DNA from: Chrysopilus asiliformis
Lineage: Eukaryota > Arthropoda > Insecta > Diptera > Rhagionidae
NCBI GenBank assembly: GCA_964034945.1
Contig: OZ035960.1
Coordinates: forward strand, 64,937,470 to 65,001,469
Length of the DNA: 64,000 nucleotides
Reading direction: 5' to 3'
Shown here: positions 9,341 to 21,479 of the stretch, one piece after another
How the letters are laid out: every line of letters begins with the position of its first letter
How positions within the stretch are numbered: position 1 is the first letter of the stretch
Position numbers and translations under genes: made by a program
Notes under the pieces: model-generated
Database searches by the model: none
What the model was told of the DNA's origin: nothing
What the model saw: only the letters and a program-made list of their open reading frames with translations

Positions 9341-11972
9341 AAATAAAAAAACACTTTAAAAAACAAGTTTTATAACCTTACTAGCAGACCCTACGAATGC
9401 CAGCTTAAAGTTTTTTGTATAAATTTTAGAATGCAAAAAAACCATAAATAATTTAAAAACTTTTGGGAAAAAATATTATTCTTACAGGACCTTGCGTTTC
9501 GAATTTTGAAATTTCAACAACAGATTCGTGATAAGCAACCATGAAAACCTCCTAAAGCCAGTTTTTGCGAGAAAAATTGGAAAAAGGATATTTGCGTTAT
9601 CCTTACAGGACCTTCCGTTTAGACTTTTTAAAAACTATTACCGGATGCGTGATCAGCGACCCCGAAAATCCCATAATGCCAATTTTTCCGGGGAAATTTT
9701 GGAAAAAGAATATTTTCGTTATCCTGACAGGACCTTCCGTTTCGATTTTTAAAAATCCCACTGCAGAGCTGTGATCAGCGAGCTCAGAAACCCCCTAATG
9801 CAATATTTCCTGGAACAAATGGGAAAAAGATACTTCCGTTACCCTTACAGGACCTTCCGTTTCGAGTTTTGAAAATCTAACACCGGATCCGTCATCAGCG
9901 AACCCAAAAACCCCATAATGCAATTTTTTTCTCGGATAAAATGAGAAGGATACTTCGTTATCCTTACAGGTCTTTCCGTTTCGAACTTTGAAATTCCAAC
10001 ACCGGATTCGTGATCAGCGACCCCAAGAACCCCATAATGGCAATTTTTCCGGGGAAAAATATGGAAAAAGGATATTTGCGTTATCCTTATAGGACCTTCC
10101 GTTTCGAATTTTGAAATTCCAACACCGGATTCGTGATCAGCGCCCCCAAAAACCCCCTTATACAGATTTTTCCGAGGAAGAACGGGAAAAAGGATATTTA
10201 TCCTTACAGGACTTTTCGTTTCGAATTTTGAAAATCTAATATCGGATTCGTGATCAGCGCGCCAAAAACCCCCTTATACCGATTTTCCGAGGAAAAACGG
10301 AAAGAGGATATTTATCCTTACAGGACTTTTCGTTTCGAAATTTGAAAATCTTATATCGGATTCGTGATCAGCGATCCCAAACATAAAGCCAATTTTCCCG
10401 GGGAATAACGGGAAAAAGGATATTTCCGTTATCCTTTCAGGACCTTCCATTTAGAATTTTAAAAATCTAACACCGGATTCGCGGTCAGCGACCCCGGAAA
10501 CCTTATGCCGATTTTTCCCAGGAAAAACGCGAAAAAGGATATTTGCGTTATCCTTACAGGACTTTCCGTTTCGAATTTTAAAAATCTAACACCGGATTCG
10601 CGGTCAGCGACCCCGGAAACCTTATGCCGATTTTTCCCAGGAAAAACGGGAAAAAGGATATTTGCGTTATCCTTACAGGACCTTCCGTTTAGAATTTTGA
10701 AAATCTAATACCGGATTCGTGATCAGCGCCCCAAAAACCCCCTTATACCGATTTTTCCGAGGAAGAACGGGAAAAAGGATATTTATCCTTACAGGACCCT
10801 CCGTTTCGAATTTTGAAATTCCAACACCGGATTCGTGATTAGCGACCCCAAAAACCCCATAATGGCAATTTTTCCGGAGAAAAATGGGAAAAAGGATATT
10901 TGCGTTATATTTACAGGACCTTCCGTTTCGAATTTTGAAAATATAATATCGGATTCGTGATCAGCGCCCCCAAAAACCCCCTTATACAGATTTTTCCGAG
11001 GAAGAACGGGAAACAGGATATTTATCCTTACAGGACTTTTCGTTTCGAATTTTGAAAATCTAATATCGGATTCGTGATCAGCGACCCCAAAAACCCCATA
11101 ATACCAATTTTTCCGGCGAAAAATCGGAAAAAGGATATTTGTATTATCCTTACAGGACCTTCCGTTTCGAACTTTGAAAATCTAATATCGAATTCGTGAT
11201 CAGCGACCCCAAAAACCCCATAATGGCAATTTTTCCGGAGAAAAATGAGAAAAAGGATATTTGCGTTATCCTTACAGGACCTTCCGTTTCGAATTTTGAA
11301 AATCTAATACCGGATTCGTGATCAGCGACCCCAAAAACCGTATAACGCAAATTTTTCCGGGGAAAAATGGGAAAAAGGATATTTCGATTATCCTTGCAGG
11401 ACCTTCCGTTTCGAATTTTGAAAATCTAATACCGGATTCGTGATCAGCGACCCCAAAAACCCTATAATGCAAATTTTTCCGGAGAAAAATGGGAAAAAGG
11501 ATATTTTCATTATCCTTACAGGACCTTCCGTTTCGAATTTTAAAAATCTACATAGCTAAAAACCTGCTCCTGGCAACACAGATCATTTTGCAAAAAACCG
11601 CGTAAAAATCGGTCCAGTAGTTCTTGAGTTTTGTAATCTCAAACCAACCAACCAACAAACTTCCATTTTTATATATATAGATACACTTTCAAAATGCACT
11701 AAAAAGTAAAAAACAAGTTTAAAGTTTCACAAAAAATGTTTTTATAAATTGCGTGTTGTTGTGAAAGTATAAAGTGTGTGACGTTGCATTTGCTCTTGAA
11801 TCTGTAATAGCGGTTTCATACTGTGCAACGCAGCACACTTTATACTTTCACAACAACACGCAATTTATAAAAACATTTTTTGTGAAACTTTAAACTTGTT
11901 TTTTACTTTTTAGTGCATTTTGAAAGTGTATAAGGTTATAAAACTTGTTTTTTAAAGTGTTTTTTTTTTTAC
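9341..11972. mobile_element. Foldback MITE interrupted by the Helitron-like element
   Basis: The left arm (9341-9380 plus 11682-11780) is an almost perfect reverse complement of the right arm (11831-11972), with about 50 bp between them. The right arm is uninterrupted and preserves the empty site AACCTTATACACTTTC, while in the left arm the Helitron-like element sits between CCTTA and TACACT. Without the insertion it is about 330 bp and nearly all hairpin. No coding capacity or clear target duplication was found. Confidence 0.88.
9381..11681 (-). mobile_element. Full-length Helitron-like element filled with 120-bp minisatellite
   Basis: Read on the minus strand it begins TCTATATATATAAAAATGGA (11681 downwards) and ends GGTCTGCTAG at 9381. 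It is inserted between A and T without target duplication, as is typical of Helitrons/Helentrons. Almost the whole interior is about 17 units of 113-124 bp, each with CCTTACAGGACCTTCCGTTT and GATTCGTGATCAGCGACCCC. Between the 5' end and the array is a unique leader containing CCAGGAGCAGG. There is no Rep/helicase gene, so it is non-autonomous, comparable to HINE/DINE-1 elements with central tandem repeats. Confidence 0.88.
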
Positions 11973-12082
11973 CTTTCTTCGGGTATCGGAAAAGGATCTG
12001 ACGCGTCCTAACTTTAAAAAAAAATCCCTCTTTTCGATATTCCACTAGCGATAAGTTTCGATTATGCTCAGAATCGGTGTAC

Positions 12083-12312
12083 AGATTCGTGATAAGCAAC
12101 CCTGAAAACCTCCCAAAGCCTTTTTTGCGAGAAAAATTGGAAAAAGGACATTTCCGAAATCCTTACAGGACCTTCCGTTTAGCATTTGAAAAATCGAACA
12201 CCGGATTCGTGATCAGCGACCCCAAAAACCCCCTAATACAGATTTTTCCCAGGAAAAATTGGAAAAAGGATATTTATCCAGACAGACAAACATCCATTTT
12301 TATATATATAGA
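12083..12312 (-). mobile_element. Helitron-like element, 5' end fragment
   Basis: The minus strand begins TCTATATATATAAAAATGGA at 12312 preceded by A, then carries fewer than two minisatellite units and is truncated near 12083. The 100 bases after it (12313-12412) are AT-rich with ATT runs and hold nothing recognisable. Confidence 0.78.
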
Positions 12313-12412
12313 TTATTATTATATTACATATATCTTACTGTTATTATTATTATTTCAACTTTTTTTTCACAAAATTTTTATCTTGTTTAAAAACATTAAT
12401 CTGTGTTTAACT

Positions 12413-13225
12413 TTATTTACTTTCCAGAAAATTTTGCATTTTTTTAAATTTTGCATTTTTACGGAGCAATTTATTAATCGGTTCCGCTATCTTTGAGAAG
12501 TTGGGAATAAATTTTCTGTAGTAATTAGCGAGTCCGAGGAACGATTGAACTTGTCTAATTGTACGTGGTACTGGAAATGTTTTTACACATTCCACTTTTG
12601 TGGGGTCAGGCGAAGCCCCTTTTTCTGAACAAATGTGGCCTAAATACGACCTGTTTTTCAAGAAGTTACATTTTTCTAACTGTAATTTCAAGTTATAGTT
12701 TCTTAATCGATCGAATACTTCTCTCAATTACTACTAAAGGCAGTTTTTTACCGGTCCTCCTCATCGACGAGGACTTGATGGTAGCCACTAGCTAAATCTG
12801 GAGTAGTAAAATATCTAGAATGTCCCAACTGGTCGAGAATATCCTCTATTTTCGGCAGTGGATACGCGTTACTAATAGTTATTTCATTAAGTTTTCTGTA
12901 GTCTACTACTACTCTCCACCGTTTCTCACCATCAGGGTCCGCCTTTTTTGGAACTACCAAGAGGTGCATTCCAGGGGGTTGAGCTGGGCTCTGTAATATC
13001 CTTTTCTAACATTTCATTTATTTGATCATGTATGATTTTCCTCTGTGTTTCCGGTAGTCTATACATTTTCTTATTTATTGGTGCATGGTTTTCCTTTATC
13101 GGTATTTTATGTGTATCGATATTTGTATAACTCAATTTATCTCCTGGAAGGTGGAATATGTCGTTATATTCTGAACACAATTGTATTATTGACTCTTTTT
13201 CTTCTGGATTGTATTCTTCATTCAA
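12413..13225 (-). pseudogene. Reverse transcriptase remnants of gypsy element 2
   Basis: Three fragments read RT: 12932-13225 (fingers), 12748-12969 with RWRVVVDYRKLNEIT and SRYFTTPDLASGYHQ, and 12413-12727 with the thumb/connection (LGLANYYRKFIP). There is a frameshift near 12950. Between GYHQVLVDEEDR and REVFDRL a deletion removes the whole palm with the YLDD active site. Coding stops at 12413. Confidence 0.8.
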
Positions 13226-13355
13226 ATTAAGATTTTTTATGATAGTTGCCGTTCTCCATTTTTCTCGAGTGTACCCGCATGTTATTTCTTTTTTCTGATC
13301 ATTATTATTATCTTTACATGTCGATATTTTTCTTCCATTTTTGCTTCCAGTTTCC

Positions 13356-14231
13356 TTACTCGATAATCTTCTTATAAACTCCCGGCTCTATTTTTTCTGA
13401 CAGACATATAAATTCTTTATTCTCTTTAACTGGAAATTCTATAAACTGTTCGCTCCTCTGCGAAATTTTAAACGTGTTAGTTCTAAATATATCCTTATTA
13501 TTTCTCTTTATTATTTTGTCTTTCGCATAGACACTCACTGTACCACTTAGGAGTTTATTAATGTCTCTCTGAGTCTCATTAATAATGAAATTTTTTTGTA
13601 CATCAATAGGGCTATCGCTATCACTATTAAAATTGCAAGTTTGGTTAGAACTTGGTTCAAGGAGTTCTGGAACCCGAATACTAATTTCTCTCGGAGTCTC
13701 ATTAATATTTTTACGTTCTAGACCAATTTTACTAATTTGCTTAGGAATAGCTCCTTTTTACTGATATTATTAAAGAATTGTGAATGCAATTGGGGTGATA
13801 GTGCACTCGGTTAGACAAGCGTTTCTCAAAAATTTGTGAGTTCGTTGAACCTTTAACACAAGCATTTTCGAAACCTGTCCCGTGAAACTTTGAGTTTCCC
13901 TTTTCCGTATTTGATCTTCAAAAGATTTTATTGGTATCTTAATCCCTTGTCTTGGAAATACCAGCTGTTGATTTGGCCCTTCAGTGTTAGTATATTTTGA
14001 CAAAATGTTATTTCCCAAAAGTCCATCTCCCGAAATACAATCATTCTCCACTATCACTTGAAATTCACTCGCTATATCATTTTCTAAAAGAATGTTGGCA
14101 TTACAACTACCATAAGTTTCTCCCTTATCATAAACGCTTGAAATTTGTAATTTGGCTTTTTTATTTATTTTTATCGAATCTTTAATACTTGTATTTTCTG
14201 CCAAGTAAGTAGAATCGTTGTTTCCTCCCAT
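13356..14231 (-). pseudogene. Protease and linker remnants of gypsy element 2
   Basis: 13770-14231 (153 residues) matches the protease downstream half of element 1 (KGETYGSCNANILL and GDGLLGNNILSKYTN against GETLGSCQGTILI and GDGVLGNKFLSTKAN), but the catalytic LVDTGAE segment is lost. 13356-13538 matches the short linker before RT (FPVKENKEFICLSEKIEPGV). The stretch between them is broken by frameshifts. Confidence 0.7.
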
Positions 14232-14328
14232 TATTTTTTCTTCTGTTGATCCCTTATTTTGTAACTGATTTCGTGATTCCTGATTTTCTCTTTGATGTTC
14301 TTTAATTACCTTTTCTAATTCCCGTTGT

Positions 14329-14883
14329 TTATGTTGCGTCTGTTGAATTTCTTTTTTTTTTTTTATTTTCGATTATCGTTTCCAGCTCGATATTCTTATT
14401 TAGTAAGGTCGCTTCATATGCTTCTTGCAGTTCCTCTTTCAATGTTTTATTTACTTGGCTTAAATCTTCTAATCCCGATTCCAAGGTTTTAATTATGTGG
14501 CTCTTCGCACTTTCAAGATCAGAATTCAAACTTTCTTGTTCTGATTCTGCCAGTTTTAAACACGAGTTTAACTTTTCAAATTTATTTTTCAAAAACGCTA
14601 ATTCTTTTTGGGCATTTTCTAAGCTTAATTTGTTTTCTTTTCTAAAACTGTCTAGTTTGTTCGCATAGATTTCTAATAAATTGTCGGTTGCTTCGCCCTC
14701 ACCGTGTAAGTCGTTATCTTTTTGAATATTTTCTTTTATTGCTATTAATTCCGGATTCTTAACTGATTCTTCTATTTGTTTTAATACTTGTTCTTGATCC
14801 TGATCCCTTGATTGAACGATTCCTTCTAATAAATTGAATCTTTGCAATTGTTCTTTTGTTAACACGTTGATTTTAAAATACAA
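14329..14883 (-). pseudogene. gag amino-terminal coiled coil of gypsy element 2
   Basis: A 184-residue open frame is rich in Glu, Lys and Leu with heptad-like spacing, comparable to the coiled-coil start of gag in element 1. It ends in a poly-A-derived Lys run and the following capsid and nucleocapsid parts are deleted, the next recognisable coding being protease at 14231. The upstream leader 14884-15489 contains no convincing gene. Confidence 0.65.
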
Positions 14884-15489
14884 AACTAAATTACGTTATT
14901 TATGTTTATTTAGAAAATGTCCCGAAATTGAACTCAGTTTGATGGATTTGTTGTTATTAATTTACTTAATATTATACTTGTATTTTCGCTCATTTAAATA
15001 CATATTGTATTATATAATTTAAAAATAATTTACATACCAAATAAATTTCTCAACATTTTAATTTTTTAGGTTGTCGTGTCGATCGTGTTGATTTTTTCCT
15101 GTTTTCCAGTGTAGTATCCAGTGGTTGTTGTCCTTTTGCGACCTTTGTTGTTGATTTTAAAGTCGTTGGTGTTGTCTTCTTTTTCCAGTTGTAGTCCTTT
15201 CGTGAATTTTGTTGCTGATGTCTTCCTTCTACAGCGAGCAGGGATGAAGTATATTATCAATCCAATAGTGCGTGATCGTTCAAATAAGATGTTAGATTCT
15301 AATTTCGCTTTTGTTATTTTCACTTGCGTTCAAAATGAATAAATTTTTTATTTTCACTTTAGTTTATGTTAGATTTTTTAAATTTCGGTTTAGTTATTTT
15401 CACGACATGAATATTTAATACGACACTAATAATTTGTAAGTTCGATACTTTGTCTATATTTCGTAAACAAAGTCACCGGCTGCGCCAAT

Positions 15490-16066
15490 TGTCGTGGGGT
15501 GTTTTTGCATGTCGTAGGTGAAACCCAATTAAAAACACATTATTACTTTTTGTTGTTGTTTATTTAAAATAATTTCATTACTTAATTTGTTTTTTTATGG
15601 CTTAAACTATTGTACACACTTCCTTTATATATTTTAATCAAATAACTTTTGTATCTTAACCTTTTTAAAATAACTTTTGTTTCTCTTTTTTCTATATTGT
15701 TTTCCTTTTAATCCAAATATCTACTGATCCGATCCAAAACGACCCGGACTGATTTTATCTTTTTTCGTTGTATGTTTAAAACGATCATATAACTTAATTT
15801 GTTTTTGTTTTGTGACTAAAATTATTTTACAATTTTATTTCACACACAATGCCTTTATTTATTTTAATTCAATAACTTTTGTTTCTCAACTTTTTTATAT
15901 AACTTTGGTTTGTTAACTTTTCAAATAACTTCTGTTTCTTAACTTTTTAAAAAACTCTTGTTTTCCGTTTTGCTATATATTTTTATTACTTTTCATTCAA
16001 ATATTTACCAGTTCGGATCGTTTTTATCCAACACGATCCGAACTGGTTGAAATCTTAATCACCACT
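15490..16066 (-). repeat. 5' LTR and primer binding site of gypsy element 2
   Basis: The inner end reads CCACGACA directly before ATTGGCGCAGCCGG, the same junction as element 1. That primer-binding sequence matches the type used by the 17.6/297 group (TGGCGCAG..., assigned to tRNA-Ser in those elements). The outer boundary at about 16066 (AGTGGTGA) is an estimate because no second LTR is available. Confidence 0.6.
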
Positions 16067-16112
16067 CCCCGTTTTTCATTTTTAGCCGCCCGGAATTTCC
16101 ATTCCATTCTGG

Positions 16113-16624
16113 TGTGGTGAGGAGGTATTTTCATGTTTAAATAGGAATTATGTACTTTGCACCCTCGGTTAACTTGGGTTCATCGTACGAATAATGGAAA
16201 ACATGAATATGCAAACTTCCGCATGTCTTCAAAGTTCAATAAATTAATAATAATTGTAATTAATGTAAGTTAAGCAATTATAAAAGTAGTGACCCAAATC
16301 TTAAGCTGATATATCTTGGTCACCAAATAATTGTTATTTCCCAATAACTAAAAGATTTAATGTCAAACCAGAACATTGGACTTTGGAATGGTAATCGATC
16401 GGTGATCGATCCAGTCAGTTAACAACGGAATTCTGATTTGATCACGGAAGTAGTCGGACGTTCTTTTTTAGTAAATTATTAATTTCATTAAGTTAATCGA
16501 AAATTGTAATTTCCTATTAGAAAAGTGTTACTTAAATAAATTAAAAGTAAAATTTATACAGTGTTTCATTTTGTGTAAAGTGTATATGTCCACTCGGCGT
16601 GTTTAGGAAAAACACAACACGACA
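16113..16624 (+). repeat. 5' LTR of gypsy element 1
   Basis: The right end is fixed by AACACGACA followed by TATTGGCGCAGCCGG (primer binding site about 16627-16640). The left end is proposed at TGTGGTGAGG because the head-to-head relative starts with a similar GTGGTGA, but no second LTR exists to confirm it. From 16625 to 17406 lies an untranslated leader. Confidence 0.55.
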
Positions 16625-17406
16625 TATTGGCGCAGCCGGTAAACGTAAAAAAAAACAAATTACGTAAAAAGAATCTACGAACGATAATAATAAAGTGAAA
16701 GTTAATAACAATCTAAAATTGAACAGTCGTTTAACGTACACAAATTAAATAATCCGTACGTAAAAATAATCTACGAACTACAATGTAAAGTGAAAATTAG
16801 TGATCATCAGAACGGGAAACGTAGCAGTGAACATCAGCAGTAGGCAGATATCAGACTCGGCAGCAGAAAGTTTCAAATTAACCATAAAACAATAAGCGGA
16901 AAAGTGACCAGTGGCAGCTATCAGATTAGTAAATCGAATTTTCATTTCAACGACGAAAAATCATCAGTTGAATTACTCTGCAAGTCATATCAAGTGCAGA
17001 GTAACAGAAAACCAAAACGAAGCAAAGCAGCCAACATAGGAAGCAGTTTGGAGGAATAGAATCAGCGAACGGTAAAACACCGCATCAAGTGCAACAACAA
17101 TTACGTGCAGTATCATCTTACAAGAAGTGTGCTACAACTAGGTCAACGTGGGAATCAGCTTTCAAGTGGCGTTTAAAGGCGGACAATCAACTTTATAATT
17201 AGTGGGAAAACATTTCGTCAGCTGAAATTCAAAATTGGGAGAGGTCAGGAACAGTGCAACACAACGATGCAGATCAAATTTTTCGGAGGTATGTGAAGTA
17301 ATAATAAAGTAAATAAATTGTATTTGGTAGTTTTTAAAAAAAAAATTAACTATAGTATCCGCAAAAATTAGAAGTAAAATGAGAATATTTTGTTTTAAAT
17401 TTATAA

Positions 17407-19180
17407 ATGAGTAAAAGAAAAGGGGAGAACATTCTCACAAAAGAAGAGCTATATCGGTACAAAACAATTGAAATAGAATTAGAACAAGTAAAAAATCAAA
17501 AGGAACAGTTTAGACAAGTGATACTTAGGCTTAGAGAAGATTTTGGTTATACTCAGGAAATTTTATTAGAAGAATTAAAACTACTGCTTAACAGTACGAA
17601 GGTTAGAACAGTTAATTAAAGAGACATATATAGAAAAGGTGAAAGAAAAGAATATAGAGTTCGAGAACGATATTAGGAAATTACAAAATACAGAAGCTAC
17701 GTTAGAGGATAGAATTAAGGAAAATAAGAAAAATTTAAAAGAAGCTGAGAGTACTAACGAGGAATTACTATGCCAAATAAACAGGGTAAATGAAATAGCC
17801 AGAAACTGCCCAAATAACGATAAAAATTGCTTAACTAAAAGTGTTATCGAAATTAGAAAAATAACAAGTAGTGAAGGGTCTAGTAGTATTTTTGAGGAAC
17901 TAACAAAAGTACACGATAAGGTTAGGGATTACGAAAAAACTATAGAACATTTAAGAGTAGAAAACCAAAAGCTAATAAAAATGAAAGACGCACAAAATTT
18001 AACCGGTAACGCGAACGGACTAGAAGAAGCATCAAACTGCTCGTTTATCGATAATGACAAAACACAGTTGATGATAGATTTCATAAGTAGGCAACTTCCC
18101 CCCCCCCTTTCCGGTGCTCCTTCACCAACAAGAAGGAATGATATTCAGAGATTTTTGCAAATCGCAAAAAGTTTCTACCAAATTTTGCAAACTCCCGAAC
18201 AACAAGCGACATATGTGGAATTTATTTCCACTATGGGGTTGCAGGGCGAGGCATATACGCTAGCCCAAATTTCAAATATATCGACTTTCAGTGAATTGGA
18301 GAAAGTCTTAGTGCAAGCCTATATGCCATCCAAATTGCCCATGGAACTTCGGGATGAATTAAGACAATGTAGGCAAATGACAGGAGAATCGGTAGAAACA
18401 TACGGGAGAAGAGTACTGAAAATTCTAAACGAATGCAAACAGGCCACTCAAGCCAGATATCCAGGGCAAGAAGAAGCGTTCAACGCGGAATTTGATCAAA
18501 TAGCGTTACGGACTTTCAAACTAGGTTTACGGAACCCCATGTTGAAGCAATTAGCTCACACACAAGAAGGGGATATTAAAAAAATAATGAAAAAAGTAAT
18601 CGAAGTGGACAAGTTTGAAAGTCAGTCCATTACAGATTACGCTTTAATGAATCAAAAAACAAATCAGTTAGGCTATGATCAACAAAATGCAGATTTCCGC
18701 GGAGGTAGTATAGGTCAAAATTTTAATCAAAACAGTCAAAACAGGATTTTCGATAATTTTTCTAGAAATGAAAATAGAAACAATTATGGAAATTCCAGTA
18801 GTGCAAATAGGTTTTCATCGACTCGATTTGAAAATAGGCAGCCTCAAAGAAATTCTAAGGCGGCTCCAAGAAATTCTCCTCAAAATTCAAAATGTTTTAA
18901 TTGCGGTAATACGGGCCATTTTGCGAGAAACTGTCCGAAAGGTCGTGAAAATGATCCGTATGTATTTTGTAATAGGTGTCAAAAAAGGGGACACAAATCG
19001 CAAGATTGTCGTAATCCACCGAACCTTCGAATGATACAGGAGGATGCATGCGAATTTTGTTTACGTAGCGGACATAGGATAGATTCTTGTTATCCGCATA
19101 AAGTTTGGCTAGAAAAGCAAGGTAATTCGGCGGGAAACGGGACACCGGTGGCTGCCAACACCCCAGTCAACCGCCAGTAA
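17407..19180 (+). pseudogene. gag of gypsy element 1 (one frameshift)
   Basis: 17407-17619 (70 residues) and 17639-19180 (513 residues) are one gag split by a frameshift near 17600: the second frame read upstream of its ATG continues the same coiled coil. The first 130 residues are coiled coil, the middle is the capsid-like helical region, and the end has three CX2CX4HX4C knuckles (CFNCGNTGHFARNC, CNRCQKRGHKSQDC, CEFCLRSGHRIDSC). Gag packages the element's RNA in cytoplasmic particles. Confidence 0.85.
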
Positions 19181-19212
19181 ATATTCGTAAAGGGTGTACT
19201 CAGCACTCCGAG

Positions 19213-19926
19213 ATGCTACGCGTGACAGTACCAATGGTAACGTTACCTTTGGATATTGTACACAGCAAAGCATCTGAATTTTTAGTGGACACGGGGGCTG
19301 AAATGAATTTGATAAAGGAAAATAGTTTAAAAGAGGAAACTATAGTCGATAAAAGTAATAAAGTAAAATTAGCAGGAGTATATGGACAAGGTGAAACATT
19401 AGGTAGTTGTCAGGGTACAATTTTGATTGGGGAAGGAATTCCAGAGAAATTCCAAGTTATAAATAATGTTAAGAATATTCCAGGGGATGGAGTATTAGGT
19501 AATAAATTTTTGTCGACGAAAGCTAATATATTCGGGCCTCAGCGATCTATGCAATTCCCAGCATACCAAGTCACAATTCCGATTCATGAGCCATATGTAT
19601 CTCAGGATCGAAATTTTGAGGATAACTCTATGAAACCTTCTGAACAATTAACAGTAAACCCAAGGATGTCGTCATGTGATACCAATAAAGGTCGTAAATC
19701 GTTCCCTTACGGGGGTTATAAGGCTCCAAATCGCGTGAATTTTTCTGAGGAAAATAATTTCACAGAGGAGATCCAACGTCGATCAGGTCATCAAAATGAT
19801 TTGACAAAAGGCTCATCAATTTCTGAGGGTCTGGCAACCACTGGGGATATGTGTAAAGTTCAGGTAATTGTCGTTAAACATACTGCTGTTTCACAGCAAA
19901 ATGTAATTATATTGAAAAAGAAATAG
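19213..19926 (+). pseudogene. Aspartic protease of gypsy element 1
   Basis: A 237-residue frame contains FLVDTGAEMNLI (retropepsin active site) and later GDGVLGNKFL. It is followed after a frameshift in an A-rich run (about 19915) by the linker in the next frame. The protease would cut the polyprotein. The region after residue 130 is not conserved. Confidence 0.8.
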
Positions 19927-20012
19927 AGTCTCCGCTAGAGGTAACAACCGAGGGAGTTGAAATAATTGAAAATGAAGTACCAGGATTAAATATGATAAGG
20001 ATTCCGGCTTGA

Positions 20013-21479
20013 AGCCGAAGCATAGTGGAAATACCTTTCAGAGGAAGTGGGGAGGTAATATGTTTGAAAAAAGAGTTGAGACCAGGAGTGTACCTGGGAA
20101 ATTGCATAAGTGTTGTGCATAATAATAAAATGAAGGTAGGAATAATAAACGTCAAGGAAACGGAAGAATGTTTTGAAAATATTGAGATATCAGCCATCCC
20201 AATATCAGAGTTTGAAGTTTTAAGCGATACGGATGATGTAGGAAATAGGAAGGGTAATCTTAAACAGGAACCTGAAAGAATTAGAACGATAAGAGGACAA
20301 AATAGTGCCCGGATAAATAAATTGATCACAGAATTAAACCTGAACGACGGTTACAATGGAGAAGAACGCGAGGCATTAATGGAAATTTGTAGGGAATATA
20401 ATGATATTTTCCATTTGCCTGGGGACAGATTAACATTTTCAAATGCGCAAACGCATTATATAACCACTAAACCAGGGTACCCTGCAATTAATCAAAAAAT
20501 GTATCGGTTGCCCAAAACTCAAAGGGGTATAATTCAGGAGCAAGTCTCCAAGATGCTAGAAGACGATATCATTGAACCCAGTAATAGTCCATGGAATTCA
20601 CCGCTTTTGGTGGTTCCTAAGAAAGCTGGTCCAAATGGCGACAAGCGCTGGAGAGTGGTGGTGGATTATCGTAAATTAAATGAGATCACCGTTGGAAATG
20701 CTCATCCTTTGCCTAGAATAGAAGATATTCTAGACCAATTAGGGCATTCTAGATACTTCACCACACTCGATTTAGCCAGTGGATATCACCAAGTCCTGGT
20801 GAACGAAGCCGATAGACCCAAAACTACATTCAGTACGCAGTTTGGACATTACCAGTTCAAAAGGATGCCTTTCGGTTTAACCGGAGCTCCTGCTACGTTC
20901 CAGCAATTAATTAATTATGCTCTTTCCGGTTTACAAGGGATAGAGTGTTTCGTGTATTTAGATGACATAGTAGTCTATGGGAAAAACTTACACGATCATA
21001 ACAGAAAATTACGAGAGGTCTTGTATAGATTGCGCAAATACAACCTTAAATTGCAGCTGGAAAAATGTAAATTCCTGAAAATGGATATAGTATACTTAGG
21101 ACACAAATGCAACAGTGAGGGTGCCAAACCCGATCCTGAGAAAGTAAAATGTGTTCACACTTTTCCACGGCCCAACACGGTACGGCGGGTACAATCATTT
21201 TTAGGGCTTGCCAACTACTATAGGAAATTTATCCCGGAATTTTCAAGAATAGCTGAACCACTAAATAAGTTAGTACGAAAAGATACTCGGTTTAAGTGGA
21301 CTGAAGATTGCGAGAAGGCGTTCGTTAATTTAAAGAATGCTTTGATTAACCCACCCTTGCTCGCCTACCCTGATTTTGCCAAGCCATTCGTCTTGACTAC
21401 AGACGCAAGTAACGAAGCGTTAGGTCACAAGGTGAAATTGGATCAGATCGACCTATTGCTTACGCGAGTCGAACATTAA
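20013..21479 (+). pseudogene. Reverse transcriptase and start of RNase H, gypsy element 1
   Basis: The frame follows a TGA (20010-20012). It shows RWRVVVDYRKLNEIT, SRYFTTLDLASGYHQ, the catalytic YLDDIVVYGK, LGLANYYRKFIP, and the first RNase H Asp in LTTDASNEAL. Just after this the frame shifts (about 21425) and terminates at 21479 while the homologous reading continues in another frame. RT copies the RNA genome into DNA. Confidence 0.88.

Larger units (their letters stand above)
12413..16066 (-). mobile_element. Degenerate Ty3/gypsy element 2 (minus strand)
   Basis: A truncated, internally deleted gypsy element: 5' LTR, primer binding site, gag amino terminus, protease, linker and parts of reverse transcriptase, in that order. 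Most of gag including the zinc knuckles, the RT catalytic YLDD region, RNase H, integrase and the 3' LTR are missing. Protein segments are closely similar to element 1 (16113-23095), so both belong to one family. It lies head to head with element 1. Confidence 0.88.

Noticed and set aside
9528..10708. Several 60-75 residue frames in the 120-bp array
   Set aside because: They are frames through the minisatellite unit, repeated with it, and contain no domain.
1..12312. CRISPR-like arrays
   Set aside because: The 177-bp and 120-bp repeats are contiguous without unique spacers, and the DNA is eukaryotic.
15066..15323. 85-residue frame upstream of gag in gypsy element 2
   Set aside because: It sits in the untranslated leader and has no counterpart in element 1.
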